NCBI GenBank assembly: GCA_045632845.1
Contig: JAZQXL010000013.1
Location: 1 to 35,095, forward strand
Reading direction: 5' to 3'
Origin: RGIG4140 sp045632845
GTDB taxonomy: Bacteria > Pseudomonadota > Alphaproteobacteria > CAAHEQ01 > UBA3637
DNA: 35,095 bases
Shown here one piece after another: positions 6,331 to 15,202 of this stretch. Both the position numbers and the translations under genes were made by a program. The notes below the pieces were generated by a model, which was not told where the DNA came from, made no database searches, and saw only the letters and a list, made by a program, of their open reading frames with translations. Each line of letters begins with the position of its first letter. The stretch's first letter is position 1.

Positions 6331-8772
6331 TTAATTTTTGTATATTGTCCCAAAAATATTTGGCGTTTGTTGTTGGGATAAAGCTTCTTCCAGTTCTTGA
6401 GAAAGCCCTCTTTGAGCTGGTTGACCAAGAGGGAGCAAAAGTGGTTTTTTCTTTTGCATAGTGGAACCCTCTTCAATCAATGGAAGATCCAAAGCTTTTC
6501 TCAATGCGTTTTCAACAACATTTGGATTTGTGCGAGCTTCTTCCTCTGGTGTGGTTGTGTAGCTTGCCACATTTTTGATTGCACTGATATATGTTGGGTA
6601 TTCAATAATCACTGTTTTAACCATTTGACGTGTCACAGCGCCATTTGAGTGATAGATAACTTCCATATTTGCAAAGCGTTCTTCACGGCGTTGCTCTGCT
6701 TGTGGCATTCTGTCACTTTGCGTTGTTTGAATGGGTTTGAGTGGTGATTGAATATATTGTGTTGGTTGTGCTTGTGCAATTTGATAATATTGACCTTGTG
6801 TTTGTTGAGGGGCAGGGTGGTGGCCTTGGTTGGCAGCTGGGTAAATTGTCCCTCTGCTTTGTTGAGCAAGAGCGTTTCTTTGATATCTTTTCAAATCTTC
6901 TTTAAGCAATTCCAACTCTTTGACAAGTTCTTTTTGCAAAGCAAGCGTTTGTTTTGAAAGTTCTTGTTCCCTTGCAATAATGCGGCGTTGGTTTTCAATC
7001 ACATCTTGTGAAGCCTTCAACTCAGCGGTGAAAGCGTTGCGTTGATCTTCCAATGCTTTTTTGAGCAAGTTGCGTTCTTCTTCCAGCAATTTGATGGCAG
7101 CATTTTGGCGCACAATGATTTTGCTAGAATCTGTTTTTGTTTTGTCCAAATCAATACGCAGTTGTGTAATTTCAACTTGTAAAGCTTCATTTTTCTTGCG
7201 TTCTGTAGCCAAATCTTCTTGAACTTTGTTTGAAATGACTTGTTCAAATGCTTGATCTAAAGATTCTTTTGCTTCTTCAAGTGCAGATTCTGCTTTTTCA
7301 ACATTTTTGTGGGCTGAAACGTTCCTGCTCGATTCGCTTTTTTCTGCTGCAGTTTGCGTGGTTGTTGATTGAACCTTAATGTTTCTTGATGCATTTATTG
7401 CGGCTTCTTGATCAGCTTCTTTTTGAGCTTCTTGTAATTGTTTGAGTGTTTCATCTTGAGGTTCTTTTTTGCTTTTGCCGAGAATTGAATCAACAAAATT
7501 TTCCGTTTTTGTATCTTTTACAGGATAGACAACGCCTTTTTCTGCAAGAGATTCTGATTCTTTTTCAGTTGGTTTACTTTCAGCAGTTTTATCATTTTTA
7601 ATACCTTTTTTGTTGTTTTTTAATGATTTTTGTGCTGCTTCATCTGTCCAAGGTAAAATGCGAATAATTGAAATTTCGCTTGGCGCTAAAAATCTCATTT
7701 GAGGACCCCATTGTCCACACCCACGTGAAACGTAGAGCATGCCATTTTTTTCTTCATAAAGGCCAGCTAAATATTTATTATCAAGTTTTGATAAAATGTG
7801 GAATGGAAAAATTTGTCCACCATGAGTGTGAGCGGAAATCACAAAGTCAATTTCCCCTTCAGAAAATGCATCAAACACTTTTGGTCTGTGTGACATAAGA
7901 ATTTTAAAGTTTGTAACATCAGCAGAATTAAATGCTTTTTGCAAATCAAGAGGTTCATTGATATGTTTTACTGTTTTTGAATCTGGAATCCCTGCTAAAT
8001 AAATATTGTTGCCAAGGCGAACACCTTCATTGAACAAATATGTGACGCCAATGGAGGCAAAAGCTTCTTGTGCAGCTTCATGATCTTTCATAATTTCATG
8101 ATTGCCAGCGGTTGCATAAACGCCCATTGGGGCTTTTAAATTTTTGAGTTCTTCTAAATGAAGTTGAATGTATTGATTTTTATCATCAATTGTGTCGCCA
8201 GGGAGCAAAATAACATCTGGTTCGGCTTTGTTTGTTGCCTCAACAATTTTTTTGATTTTGCTTTTGCTGATGGTTCTAGATACATGCATATCGGCTAAAA
8301 CAGCAATAGTGATTGGTTTTTGAATTTTGTCAGAAATTAACACCGTTTCTTTCACATTTGGTGTTTTAAGCCCTGCATATAAACTGTATACACAAATAGC
8401 TGTTGCTAAAATAAATAAAAATCTGTTTGACTTTCCCAAAAGGAGGGGTTTGTTCCATTTGAATCGAGGGGATTCAACTTTTTTGATTTTTTCTCTAATG
8501 CACAAAAATGCCCAAATAATATCTCTGATGGCAATTAAACAAAAGAAAAGGGCTGCTACAATGAATAGAAAATAAGCGGCCGTATAACAAAAAATATAAA
8601 AACTACCCGTGAAATCACCTTTGTTTTTTAAAAATAAAGGGAGAAGAAATGTTGCCAAAAAGAAAAGGGAAATCAAAATCTTTTGTTTTCGTGGACGAGA
8701 ACTTTGTCCAATGACGCGATAGCTTGTGTAAAATGCACAAAAAAGACAAACACCTAAAATTATAGAACCCAT
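6331..8772 (-). CDS. Membrane metallophosphoesterase with C-terminal coiled-coil extension
   Basis: Residues 1-135 contain about four hydrophobic membrane segments (near 2-20, 32-48, 57-88 and 117-134). Residues 152-373 are a calcineurin-like phosphoesterase of the YaeI/YkuE kind. All metal ligands are present: DMH at 161-163, GD at 192-193, GNHE at 223-226, SHRP at 294-297 and AHTHGGQ at 314-320. The relatives I know usually end near here. This protein continues for about 440 residues: a charged linker, a long heptad-like coiled coil (about 490-630), a Gln/Pro-rich stretch (637-690) and a short conserved-looking tail. The likely substrate is a phosphorylated lipid or nucleotide at the membrane. 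An AAAGGAG ribosome site precedes the ATG; the gene is monocistronic. Confidence 0.8.
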   Translation of the reverse strand: MGSIILGVCLFCAFYTSYRVIGQSSRPRKQKILISLFFLATFLLPLFLKNKGDFTGSFYIFCYTAAYFLFIVAALFFCLIAIRDIIWAFLCIREKIKKVESPRFKWNKPLLLGKSNRFLFILATAICVYSLYAGLKTPNVKETVLISDKIQKPITIAVLADMHVSRTISKSKIKKIVEATNKAEPDVILLPGDTIDDKNQYIQLHLEELKNLKAPMGVYATAGNHEIMKDHEAAQEAFASIGVTYLFNEGVRLGNNIYLAGIPDSKTVKHINEPLDLQKAFNSADVTNFKILMSHRPKVFDAFSEGEIDFVISAHTHGGQIFPFHILSKLDNKYLAGLYEEKNGMLYVSRGCGQWGPQMRFLAPSEISIIRILPWTDEAAQKSLKNNKKGIKNDKTAESKPTEKESESLAEKGVVYPVKDTKTENFVDSILGKSKKEPQDETLKQLQEAQKEADQEAAINASRNIKVQSTTTQTAAEKSESSRNVSAHKNVEKAESALEEAKESLDQAFEQVISNKVQEDLATERKKNEALQVEITQLRIDLDKTKTDSSKIIVRQNAAIKLLEEERNLLKKALEDQRNAFTAELKASQDVIENQRRIIAREQELSKQTLALQKELVKELELLKEDLKRYQRNALAQQSRGTIYPAANQGHHPAPQQTQGQYYQIAQAQPTQYIQSPLKPIQTTQSDRMPQAEQRREERFANMEVIYHSNGAVTRQMVKTVIIEYPTYISAIKNVASYTTTPEEEARTNPNVVENALRKALDLPLIEEGSTMQKKKPLLLPLGQPAQRGLSQELEEALSQQQTPNIFGTIYKN

Positions 8773-8889
8773 TTTGTTGCTCCTTTGTTGAGAGTTTTTT
8801 ATGTTTCAACTATACACTAAAAAAATGAAAAAATAAAGTACTTTTTTTGTAAATTAAAAGAAAAAATAGACATATAAATAAGACAAAAT

Positions 8890-8925
8890 AAAAAAGGCGC
8901 TCCGCTGATTTGAATGCCTTTTTTT
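8890..8925 (-). terminator. Intrinsic terminator after dnaX
   Basis: On the minus strand an A-run plus GGC pairs with GCC plus a T-run across a 17-base loop, giving AAAAAAGGC at 8890-8898 against GCCTTTTTTT at 8916-8925. It overlaps the last bases of the dnaX stop region. The remaining gap to 8772 must hold the phosphoesterase promoter, but no clear hexamers stand out. Confidence 0.65.
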
Positions 8926-10609
8926 AATAATTTTCTTCTTCAACATCGTCTTTTTTAGGTTCTTTAATGCGACCAATTTGAGCTTTTGGAAAGACGTTTA
9001 ACACACTTTTTAAAGGTTCTGTTCGTTTTAAATCCTCGATAATAAGGCCTGTTTTTTCGGCTTTATCTTCTTTGAGAGTGTTTGTTTTTGCATCTTGTTG
9101 AATGCTAATTTCCCATTGAATACCTGTTCTTAAAGTTAAAAACTTGGCGAGTTCCGCACTAAACCCTCGAGGTGATTCAGGTGTGAAAGCGCAAACAATT
9201 TTTCCTTTTTCAATACTGATGGGGCGAATATATGTTTCAATATTAAAAGCTAAAAGCCGCTCTTTTGCCTCTTTTGCAAGATTGGATATGTCTTTGAGTG
9301 TTTTGATGTTGTCAAAATTAAAAGGGGTTGCCTCTTGTTGAGCCGCTGGTGTTGAAGGTGTTTTTTCTGGTAAGGTTGTTTGTGGAACAGTTCTTTGTTG
9401 AGGGACTGTTGATGTTTGTGATGCTATTGAAACTCTTGGTTGATCAACTGCTACAGTGTTTTTTTTTATGTCTGATAAAACAGTGCCAAGTGTTGGAATT
9501 TCACTTAAAAATGCCAAACGAATTAAGACCATTTCAAGTGCAATCAAAGGATTGTCTGCCATTTTAATTTCATTTAACCCTTTAAGAAGGATTTGCCAGG
9601 TGCTTGTCAATGTGGCCATAGATAGGTTGTTGGCAAGATCTTTTCCTCTTGTGCGTTCAGCTTCAGGAATGGTATTGTCATTTGCTAATTCAGGAATGAT
9701 TTTAACACGAGTTAACCAGTGTGTTAATGAAAGTAAATCTTGCGCAGTCATCATTGGATCTGATCCAGAAGCATATTGAATTTGTAAAAAATCAAGTGCT
9801 TTTTTCACATCGCCATGCATGAGGGAATCGTACAAATCAAACAAACTTGTTCTGTCTGTAACACCCAACATTTGACGGATATCTTCAGCTTTTAAGTTAT
9901 AATTAAATTGAGTCATTGCTTGGTCAAGCAATGATAATGAATCTCGGCAAGATCCGTCTCCCGCTCTTGCAATGAGGCGCAAAGCTTCTTCTTCAGCTTG
10001 AATATTTTCTTGCTCAGAAATATATTGCAAGTGTTGGGTGAGCAAATTTTCATCCAATCTTTTTAAGTCAAAACGTTGGCATCTTGATAAAATTGTGATG
10101 GGAACTTTGCGAATTTCGGTTGTCGCTAAAATAAATTTGATTCTTTCAGGTGGTTCTTCAAGCGTTTTTAACAAAGCGTTAAAAGCAGCTTTTGAAAGCA
10201 TATGAACTTCATCGATAATGTAGATTTTAAACCTTGCAGAAACAGGGTTGTATTTTGCACTTTCGATGATTTCTCTAATATTATCAACACCTGTGTTGCT
10301 AGCTGCGTCAATTTCAATCACGTCAATATGGGAATCGGCAGCAATTTCTTGACAGTGTTTACAAACACCGCAAGGGTTTGGCGTCATTGAACCTGTGCCA
10401 TCAGGACCGATACAGTTCAAGCCTTTTGCAATAATACGGGCGGAACTTGTTTTACCAACACCACGGATACCTGTGAGCATGTAGGCATGCGCTAATCTAT
10501 TGTGTTCAATAGCATTTGTGATTGTTTGCACCAAAGCATCTTGCCCAACAAGGTCTTTAAAAACCTGAGGTCTATATTTCCGCGCAAGAACATGTGAGGT
10601 GCTTTTCAT
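8924..10609 (-). CDS. dnaX: DNA polymerase III subunit gamma/tau
   Basis: This is the clamp-loader ATPase that opens the beta clamp and, as tau, links polymerase cores to the helicase. The AAA+ core is complete: Walker A GIRGVGKT at 47-54, zinc cysteines at 66, 80, 83 and 86, Walker B DEVH at 133-136, and the SRCQRF arginine-finger region at 175-180. A proline/glutamine-rich linker (about 390-425) leads to a tau-like C-terminal domain ending EEENY. At 561 residues it is a normal tau-like size for alphaproteobacteria. I saw no obvious slippery site for a separate gamma product. The ATG has an AAGGA ribosome site and a promoter 26 bases upstream. Confidence 0.95.
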   Translation of the reverse strand: MKSTSHVLARKYRPQVFKDLVGQDALVQTITNAIEHNRLAHAYMLTGIRGVGKTSSARIIAKGLNCIGPDGTGSMTPNPCGVCKHCQEIAADSHIDVIEIDAASNTGVDNIREIIESAKYNPVSARFKIYIIDEVHMLSKAAFNALLKTLEEPPERIKFILATTEIRKVPITILSRCQRFDLKRLDENLLTQHLQYISEQENIQAEEEALRLIARAGDGSCRDSLSLLDQAMTQFNYNLKAEDIRQMLGVTDRTSLFDLYDSLMHGDVKKALDFLQIQYASGSDPMMTAQDLLSLTHWLTRVKIIPELANDNTIPEAERTRGKDLANNLSMATLTSTWQILLKGLNEIKMADNPLIALEMVLIRLAFLSEIPTLGTVLSDIKKNTVAVDQPRVSIASQTSTVPQQRTVPQTTLPEKTPSTPAAQQEATPFNFDNIKTLKDISNLAKEAKERLLAFNIETYIRPISIEKGKIVCAFTPESPRGFSAELAKFLTLRTGIQWEISIQQDAKTNTLKEDKAEKTGLIIEDLKRTEPLKSVLNVFPKAQIGRIKEPKKDDVEEENY

Positions 10610-10634
10610 ATCTTAATCCTTCTAATTTGGCTAT

Positions 10635-10663
10635 AACATAGCATATTTATGCCAAAGGGTCAA
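10635..10663 (-). promoter_or_regulatory. Sigma-70-like promoter of dnaX
   Basis: Reading the minus strand, TTGACC (10658-10663) is followed by a 17-bp spacer and TATGTT (10635-10640). The predicted start of transcription falls about 20 bases before the dnaX ATG. The spacer contains a dyad, GCATA-TT-TATGC (10641-10652 on the plus strand), directly next to the -10 box, which could be an operator. Confidence 0.55.
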
Positions 10664-10695
10664 GTAAATGCGTATCAAACACAAAAATTTATTTA

Positions 10696-11106
10696 TTACT
10701 TACTGTTGCTTAAGGTTAAAATGCGTTCAACCATAGCATAAAAACCGTTTCGTCTTGTGGGAGAAAGGTGTGATTCGAGACCTAGTTGTTTGAAAATTTC
10801 AATTAAATTTAGAGTTTGAATTTCTTGAGTTGTTTTTCCATTAATCAGTGTGAGTAAAACAGCTTCAAGCCCTCGAACAATGTGCGCATCGCTAGTGGCA
10901 TTGAAAAAATGCTTGTCACCTTCTTGTTGGTGAATAAACCAAACTTGAGACATACAACCATCAACCTTATTTAAATCAATTTTATCTTCTTCGTTAAATG
11001 AAGGGAGTTGATCACCAAGTTCGATTAAATAACGATACTTATCTTCCCAGTTGTCAAGAAAAGAAAAATTTTCAATTAATTCTTCAAGTGTCATTTGTGT
11101 ACTCAT
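10696..11106 (-). CDS. sufE: SufE family cysteine desulfuration protein
   Basis: SufE takes persulfide sulfur from the desulfurase SufS and passes it to the Fe-S scaffold. The 136-residue length is typical. The family signature KVDGCMSQVW is at 48-56, with the sulfur-accepting cysteine at position 51; RGLEAVLLTLINGKT and the LSPTRRNGFYAMVERI segment near the C-terminus also fit. No other suf gene is in the window, so this is a stand-alone copy. Its ATG overlaps the stop of the small membrane protein gene upstream by four bases, so the two are probably co-translated. Confidence 0.9.
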   Translation of the reverse strand: MSTQMTLEELIENFSFLDNWEDKYRYLIELGDQLPSFNEEDKIDLNKVDGCMSQVWFIHQQEGDKHFFNATSDAHIVRGLEAVLLTLINGKTTQEIQTLNLIEIFKQLGLESHLSPTRRNGFYAMVERILTLSNSK

Positions 11107-11312
11107 TGGTCTTTTTCAGCATCTTCTGGAGAAAGTTGTTCCATCTCATTTTCAGGCATTGCTGCTGGAATTTCTTGCTCCAATTCAATTTGTTGTTGTT
11201 CTTGAACGGAGGGTGTATCTGTATAAACAGGTTCAGGTTTTTCTTTGGTTAAAGTGTGGGCCAAAAATAATAAAACAACAATTAATATAATGCCCAAAAT
11301 TTTTCTAATCAT
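11103..11312 (-). CDS. Small single-pass membrane protein, unknown
   Basis: This 69-residue protein has a hydrophobic segment at about residues 4-20 (GIILIVVLLFLAH) after MIRK. An acidic, glutamine- and proline-rich tail follows, probably periplasmic given the positive N-terminus. I do not recognise a family. The ATGA overlap with sufE, and a position first in the pair behind a probable promoter region, argue that it is a real gene. Low complexity means homology searches may be uninformative. A role in Fe-S assembly is not implied by the sequence itself. Confidence 0.6.
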   Translation of the reverse strand: MIRKILGIILIVVLLFLAHTLTKEKPEPVYTDTPSVQEQQQIELEQEIPAAMPENEMEQLSPEDAEKDQ

Positions 11313-11414
11313 CTGTATCTCTTTTTAATTTTTAAGTTTGTTAGCTTGTTTATCTAGTATATTCAGATGAAAAAAAAATAAAATCAAGGTTTTTCTTTTC
11401 TTTTTATTTATTTT

Positions 11415-12113
11415 ATGATAAAGTACTACGAAATGAAGTGGAATTTAATATATTTAGATAAAGTAACAAGTACAAATGATGTGGCAAAAAATTTGCCTTG
11501 TCAGTCTGTTATTGTCGCAAGAGAGCAAACAAACGGTAGGGGTAGATGTTCCCGTGTTTGGGTTAGTGAAACAGATAATTTATTTTGCTCGGTTGTTCTT
11601 AAAAGTTATGGTATAAAAACACCGTTGCTTTCATTTATATTGGGATTAAGTGTGGTTGAAAGTTTAAAAGGTGTTGATGCAAAATTAAAGTGGCCTAATG
11701 ATGTCTTGATCGATGGGAAAAAGGTTGCAGGTATTTTGCTTGAAAATGAAGACGATAAAATCATTGCAGGAGTAGGGATTAATACAAATAGCGCTCCTAA
11801 GGGTGATTTTTTATATCCAGTCGGATGTTTAAATGGAATGTTTTCAAATGAAGTTGTTTTGAATTCTTTTTTAAACAATTTAGAATTTAATTTGGATATT
11901 TTTGAAAAGGAAGGATTTTGTAAAATTCGTCAAAAATGGTTGTCATATGCAGTTGGTATTGGTCAAAAAATTTCAGTTCAAATGCCCTATTTAAAATTGG
12001 AGGGAGTGTTTGAGGATATGACGACTGAAGGGGCGATTCAATTAAAGTTAAATGACATGTCTTGTAAATATATTACGGCAGGAGATGTATTCTTATTAAA
12101 TAAAGGAAAATGA
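11415..12113 (+). CDS. birA: Biotin--[acetyl-CoA-carboxylase] ligase
   Basis: The enzyme activates biotin to biotinyl-AMP and attaches it to the biotin carrier protein of acetyl-CoA carboxylase. The biotin-binding loop GRGRCSRVW is at 41-49, KWPNDV at 92-97, GKKVAGILLE at 101-110 and GVGIN soon after. A small C-terminal domain follows. There is no N-terminal helix-turn-helix, so this is the non-regulatory class I form. An alternative ATG six codons in (11433) is possible; neither start has a good ribosome site. It is followed closely by RNase J, an arrangement seen in other alphaproteobacteria. Confidence 0.9.
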   Translation: MIKYYEMKWNLIYLDKVTSTNDVAKNLPCQSVIVAREQTNGRGRCSRVWVSETDNLFCSVVLKSYGIKTPLLSFILGLSVVESLKGVDAKLKWPNDVLIDGKKVAGILLENEDDKIIAGVGINTNSAPKGDFLYPVGCLNGMFSNEVVLNSFLNNLEFNLDIFEKEGFCKIRQKWLSYAVGIGQKISVQMPYLKLEGVFEDMTTEGAIQLKLNDMSCKYITAGDVFLLNKGK

Positions 12114-12115
12114 TA

Positions 12116-13789
12116 ATGAATGAAGAACTAGAAGAGGTTGTAATTCCAAACGATAAACTTGTGTTTGTTCCACTAGGTGGAGCGACAGGTGTTGGGATGA
12201 ACTGTTTTGCTTATGGATACAAAGGGAAATGGCTTGTTGTTGATTTGGGTGTTGGTTTTCCTGGAGATGGATTGCCTGGAGTTGATGTCTTGTTGCCAGA
12301 TGTTTCTTTTTTAGAAACACACAAAAAAGACATTGTTGGCCTTGTTATTACCCATGGACATGAAGATCACATTGGTGCTGTCGGCCGTTTGTGGCGGTCT
12401 GTTCAATGCCCTATTTATTTAACACCTTTTGCAAATGAATTGTTAGAAAGCAAACTTGTGGAAGCTGGTTTGTTAGGTCGTGTGGATGTGAATGTTTGTG
12501 ACTTGGATTCTGTGATAGATTTATATCCATTTGAAATTGAATTTGTTTCAATGAGTCATTCAATTCCAGAAGCTAATGCCCTTAAAATTAAAACAGATGA
12601 GGGCGTTGTTGTTCATACAGGGGACTGGAAATTATCTCCTGATCCAGTTCTTGATCAAAAGACAAATGAAAAAAGATTAAAAGCAATTGGAAAAGAGGGT
12701 GTCTTAGCCCTTGTTTGTGACTCAACAAATGTTTTTAGTTCAGAAACCAATATGACAGAACAAGATGTTGCAGATGAGTTGGTGAAATTGATTTCAAAAT
12801 TTGATGGAAGACAAGTTGCTGTTGCCTGTTTTGCTTCAAACGTGAGTCGCGTGAAGAGCATTTATCATGCAGCAAAAGCAAATGGGCGGGAAGTTTGTTT
12901 GATGGGGCGTAGTTTGTGGCGTATGGATGCTGCTGCAAGAGCTTGTGGGTATTTTGATGACATTCCAGAATTTATGTCTGAATCAGAAGCGTTGGAAAAA
13001 CCTGTTGGTTCAGTTCTTTATATTTGTACAGGATCACAAGGGGAGCCAAGATCGGCTTTGAGTAATTTGTCAGCCTTAACACCGCAAAAAAATTCTGTTT
13101 TCTTTGGTCCAGGGGATGTGGTTGTTTTTTCATCACGTATTATTCCTGGAAATGAAAAAGCCATTGCGTTGTTGCAAAAACGTTTTAAAACAAAAGATGT
13201 TAAAATTGTAACAAACAAAGATGCTGATATCCATGTTTCAGGACACTTTTCTGGCAAAGAATTGCAACAAATGTATAAATGGGTCAAACCAAAAATTGCA
13301 TTACCTGTTCATGGCGAAGCAAGAGAATTGAATGAACATGTTAATTTAGCTCTTAAGTGGGGGGCTAAATATGCTTATGCTTTGGAAGATGGAGATGTGT
13401 TGCTTTTGGATGAAAATCCAGAAAAAATTGGTCAAGTTCCTGTTGGTATTTTAGCAGTTGATGGTAAAAAGATTCTTTCTCTGGGCGCTGAAGTTATTCG
13501 CAAACGTAGAAAGATGATTGAAGATGGAACAATGGTTGTTACGTTAGTGTTAAATTCTGATAACCTTATATTGGGTCAACCAAAGATTTCTTCTTTTGGG
13601 TTGATTGAAGAAGGGTGTGATGATGAAACCAGACTAAAAAATGAACTTATGAGTGAAGTTGAAGCGCTTAAAAAAGACATGGTTCGTGATGATTTGGTTG
13701 AAAATGCGATTCGCACAGCTGTTAGACGCTTTTTAAAAGAATTCTATGGTAAAAAACCTTTGATTGAAGTGCATTTGGTTCGCATTTAA
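12116..13789 (+). CDS. rnj: Ribonuclease J
   Basis: This metallo-beta-lactamase/beta-CASP ribonuclease has endo- and 5'-exonuclease activity in RNA turnover. The zinc motif THGHEDHIGA is near residue 80, followed by SHSIPEANALKI, HTGDWKLSPDP, CDSTNVF, SSRIIPGNE and HVSGHFSGKEL with the later VHGEARE; all are standard RNase J blocks. A C-terminal domain follows to a length of 557. I chose the ATG at 12116 because AAAGGA lies eight bases upstream. The alternative ATG at 12110 overlaps birA but has only two bases of spacing. It is probably co-transcribed with birA. Confidence 0.93.
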   Translation: MNEELEEVVIPNDKLVFVPLGGATGVGMNCFAYGYKGKWLVVDLGVGFPGDGLPGVDVLLPDVSFLETHKKDIVGLVITHGHEDHIGAVGRLWRSVQCPIYLTPFANELLESKLVEAGLLGRVDVNVCDLDSVIDLYPFEIEFVSMSHSIPEANALKIKTDEGVVVHTGDWKLSPDPVLDQKTNEKRLKAIGKEGVLALVCDSTNVFSSETNMTEQDVADELVKLISKFDGRQVAVACFASNVSRVKSIYHAAKANGREVCLMGRSLWRMDAAARACGYFDDIPEFMSESEALEKPVGSVLYICTGSQGEPRSALSNLSALTPQKNSVFFGPGDVVVFSSRIIPGNEKAIALLQKRFKTKDVKIVTNKDADIHVSGHFSGKELQQMYKWVKPKIALPVHGEARELNEHVNLALKWGAKYAYALEDGDVLLLDENPEKIGQVPVGILAVDGKKILSLGAEVIRKRRKMIEDGTMVVTLVLNSDNLILGQPKISSFGLIEEGCDDETRLKNELMSEVEALKKDMVRDDLVENAIRTAVRRFLKEFYGKKPLIEVHLVRI

Positions 13790-13861
13790 TAAAAGGGACT
13801 TGCTAAAAAAAACAAAAGGTGCTACGTTGAAACCAGATGTATCTTTAAAAAAGGAGAAAGC

Positions 13862-14668
13862 ATGACTGAAAAATATAACGTTATTTGTATTAAATGGGGC
13901 GGGTATTATAAAGCAAAAGACGTGAATAATCTTTGCTCAATGATTAAGAGAAATACAAACTTTGACATTGATTTTTATTGTTTTACAGAAGATGCAACTG
14001 ATTTAAACGATGATGTTATTGTAAAACCATTGCCTGAGTTTCAAAATGTAAAAGCTGGGGAAGAAGAATATGCAACAAGACATGCATATCGTAAAGAAGC
14101 TGGTTTATGTGATGATGCGTTGGGTGGATTAACAGGACAACGTGTTTTCTTTTTTGATTTAGATTCTTTGATTGTTGGTAATTTGGATGAATTTTTTAAG
14201 TATCCACAAGATGAAAAATTTTATATCATTAATGATTGGCATACAAATGGGGATCATGTTGGTCAGGCAAGTTGTTATTCTTGGGTTGTTGGAACACTGG
14301 GTTTTGTTAAAAAATACTTTGAAGATCACCCAAAAGAAGTTGTTGATAAATTTTATACAGCATCGCAAGAATATTTATCTTCAAAAGTGATTGAAAAGTG
14401 GGGTCATTTAAACTTTTGGCCAGAAAATTGGTTTAAAAGTTTTCGTTTCCACTGTTTACCATTTCCATTGTTCCGTTATTTTGCATCACCTAAAATGCCT
14501 CAAGTTGATGGGTTAAAGATGATTGCTTTTCACGGAAATCCTGGATTGCAAGATGCTATTAATGGGATTTGGTGCTCTAACCCAAATGATAGAAAATATC
14601 CACGTGGGTATAAAAAATTATATAAACACGTGTTGCCATCTAAGTGGATTTTAGATTATTGGAAATAA
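13862..14668 (+). CDS. Putative GT-A-like glycosyltransferase
   Basis: The 268-residue soluble protein opens with VICIKWGGYYKAKDVNNL, resembling a group of proteobacterial glycosyltransferase-like proteins whose N-terminus reads KWGxxYxxxYVNxL. A FFFDLDSLIVGNLDEFF block gives a DLD (99-101) that would be the metal-binding DxD, and IAFHGNPG at the C-terminal end resembles the late HxxG motif of family 8 enzymes. The gene stands alone between RNase J and the convergent dciA, with a strong AAAGGAG ribosome site. The donor and acceptor are unknown. It lies far from the glycan operon at 1-6071. Confidence 0.6.
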   Translation: MTEKYNVICIKWGGYYKAKDVNNLCSMIKRNTNFDIDFYCFTEDATDLNDDVIVKPLPEFQNVKAGEEEYATRHAYRKEAGLCDDALGGLTGQRVFFFDLDSLIVGNLDEFFKYPQDEKFYIINDWHTNGDHVGQASCYSWVVGTLGFVKKYFEDHPKEVVDKFYTASQEYLSSKVIEKWGHLNFWPENWFKSFRFHCLPFPLFRYFASPKMPQVDGLKMIAFHGNPGLQDAINGIWCSNPNDRKYPRGYKKLYKHVLPSKWILDYWK

Positions 14669-14687
14669 AAATAGTTTTTTGTTCAAT

Positions 14688-15200
14688 TTATTTTTCAAGA
14701 CGAGAGAGGCCTAGTTGATAGACCATCTCTCGTAATGTTTCATCTTCAATAGGCGCAACCTTAGCTTTTAATTCATCCACTTGTTGCGGTGTTACAAATT
14801 TTTTGGGCATTACAGGTGGTGGCATTTTAAAAGAAATTTTCCCTTGAGAGATTTTGATTTTCCCAACAGCTGGATAACCAAAGAAAAAATTGATCCGCTC
14901 CATGACTTTGTGTTTTTGGTGTTCAAATAAAATAGCAAAGGCGCCGCCTGCGCTTTTGACATGCAATGTTCCATTTGTGCGATTTTCTTTTTCAAAGGTT
15001 AATTTTTCAGGACGGATTCCTTTTGCAAGATGTTCTCCAACAATGTCATCCCAGTAAGAAAGAATATCAGTTCCTGCAAACCCTCGTTGTCCAAGGATGG
15101 GTTGGGTGATATGTTTGATTTCCATTGTAAGACGCTCAAGTCCTTCAAAAGTACGGCGTTTTTCAGGTTGTAAATCGGTTTTAGGTTTTTGAAAAGTCAT
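14688..15200 (-). CDS. dciA: DUF721 protein, probable DciA-type helicase loader
   Basis: The 170-residue protein matches the DUF721 pattern. An N-terminal domain has LSYWDDIVGEHLAKGIRPEKL followed by LHVKSAGGAFAILFEHQKHKVMERINFFFGYPAVGKIKI. A C-terminal extension ends in TLREMVYQLGLSRLEK. DUF721 was renamed DciA, the ancestral partner that loads the DnaB helicase in bacteria lacking DnaC or DnaI. The C-terminal tail here fits the longer alphaproteobacterial form. The ATG starts two bases after the tgt stop, so the two genes form one transcription unit. Confidence 0.8.
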   Translation of the reverse strand: MTFQKPKTDLQPEKRRTFEGLERLTMEIKHITQPILGQRGFAGTDILSYWDDIVGEHLAKGIRPEKLTFEKENRTNGTLHVKSAGGAFAILFEHQKHKVMERINFFFGYPAVGKIKISQGKISFKMPPPVMPKKFVTPQQVDELKAKVAPIEDETLREMVYQLGLSRLEK

Positions 15201-15202
15201 TG

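Noticed and set aside
6633..6869. Open frame on the minus strand within the phosphoesterase gene's low-complexity part
   Set aside because: It is a frame-shifted shadow of the Gln/Pro-rich region; no ribosome site and biased composition.
8924..10609. Programmed frameshift in dnaX giving a gamma product
   Set aside because: No clear A-rich slippery heptamer with a following hairpin was seen at the expected point after the ATPase domain.
14669..14687. Bidirectional terminator between the convergent glycosyltransferase gene and dciA
   Set aside because: Only a weak all-AT pairing is possible; no GC-containing stem is present.
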